This document shows, piece by piece, positions 1 to 64,000 of a stretch of 64,000 bases of DNA. The stretch's first letter is position 1, and every line of letters starts with the position of its first letter. The stretch comes from Amorphochlora amoebiformis (Eukaryota; Cercozoa; Chlorarachniophyceae): assembly GCA_054601695.1 (NCBI GenBank), contig BAAHQB010000027.1, positions 248,001 to 312,000 of the forward strand. Reading direction: 5' to 3'. The notes beneath the pieces were generated by a model. It was not told where the DNA came from. It ran no database searches and was given only the letters and a program-made list of their open reading frames with translations. Made by a program: the position numbers and the translations under genes.

Positions 1-107
1 TCTATGCATGTACATAAAAATGTACAATAAACATGTGTCAATAAAACCAGACAACTTGTCTGCATATGCGTATATATATATATGTATGTATATATATATA
101 TGTATAT

Positions 108-140
<33 letters not shown>

Positions 141-159
141 TTATATATATGTATATGAA

Positions 160-190
<31 letters not shown>

Positions 191-321
191 CATGTATATT
201 ATATATATACACATATATATATATATATATATACTTTTATACCTACATAGGTCATAAATATAGATTTATATACACATGCATACGTAGATATACCTACACA
301 CACACATATATATGTATATAT

Positions 322-361
<40 letters not shown>

Positions 362-379
362 GCATATAAATATGTACAT

Positions 380-417
<38 letters not shown>

Positions 418-422
418 TTATA

Positions 423-470
<48 letters not shown>
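1..470. repeat. Intron: (TA)n with TACA/CA stretches
   Basis: Continuous TA microsatellite with short TATG, TACA and a CACACA run near 380-400. On the minus strand it follows the donor of exon 471-515; the next downstream exon is beyond the window edge. Confidence 0.8.
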
Positions 471-63753
<63,283 letters not shown>

Positions 63754-64000
63754 CTGTCGAATGTAACTATTCTTAAAACACCGTGACCAACCAGCGTGAC
63801 ATTCCAGCTTGAATATCAGTGTGACACAGTGCAGATTCAGCGTGACATACCAGCGTGACATGGCATCGTGACTTGCAAGGATGCAATCTACCCGAATGTA
63901 TTATGATATACCACCGTGAAAAGATTAATCGACATTTCAGCGTTCATGTGTGAAATACCAGCACGATAAGATAATGTGACAATAAGTCGTGACATGTAAG
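63754..64000. repeat. Intron: GTGACA minisatellite, degenerate
   Basis: CC(A/T)GCGTGACAT units, about ten, irregular. Same family as 26160-26582. Confidence 0.85.

Overview
The window is eukaryotic and, as far as I can read it, is almost entirely the interior of one very large gene on the minus strand. About 100 short exons (13 to 194 bp, mostly 20 to 90 bp, about 5.6 kb and 1,880 codons) lie in long introns made of (TA)n microsatellites, TTAGGG/CCCTAA telomere-type repeats, GTGACA-type minisatellites and purine/pyrimidine tracts. Each exon is a non-repetitive island bounded on the minus strand by AG upstream and GT (rarely GC) downstream. Codon phase carries from exon to exon at every junction but one (between 40669-40716 and 39975-39996).

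The product is a Piezo-type mechanosensitive channel. The C-terminal exons (low coordinates) give the Piezo anchor motif PF(X2)E(X6)W as [12 protein letters not shown] (4712-4765), the block before it (YWAIGALQFK then GYPPVILP), the block after it ([19 protein letters not shown]) and the last-but-one transmembrane helix plus the start of the C-terminal extracellular domain (2108-515). Upstream exons (9 to 64 kb) alternate hydrophobic helices with charged, disordered or coiled-coil loops, as in the Piezo blade. Both gene ends lie outside the window: the C-terminal end left of position 471 and the N-terminal start right of 63753.

Layout, from 3' to 5' of the gene: 0.4-9.3 kb pore/anchor region; 10-21 kb charged linker exons; 21-28 kb helices and loops, with introns built from telomeric repeat; 28-36 kb disordered and coiled-coil exons; 36-43 kb helices; 43.5-44.6 kb a 1,137-bp Ty1/copia-type TRIM element in an intron, antisense to the gene; 46-64 kb more blade exons.

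The most unusual feature is a recurrent pattern: many introns carry tandem arrays of the edge of the neighbouring exon together with its splice site and a (TA)n spacer, 1 to about 15 copies each. Acceptor-bearing copies lie upstream of the parent exon and donor-bearing copies downstream.

The lineage cannot be fixed. A TTAGGG repeat, a very intron-rich Piezo gene and a copia element primed by a half-molecule of initiator tRNA-Met fit several animals, fungi-related groups and algae or other protists. I saw no tRNA, rRNA, CRISPR or prokaryotic features.
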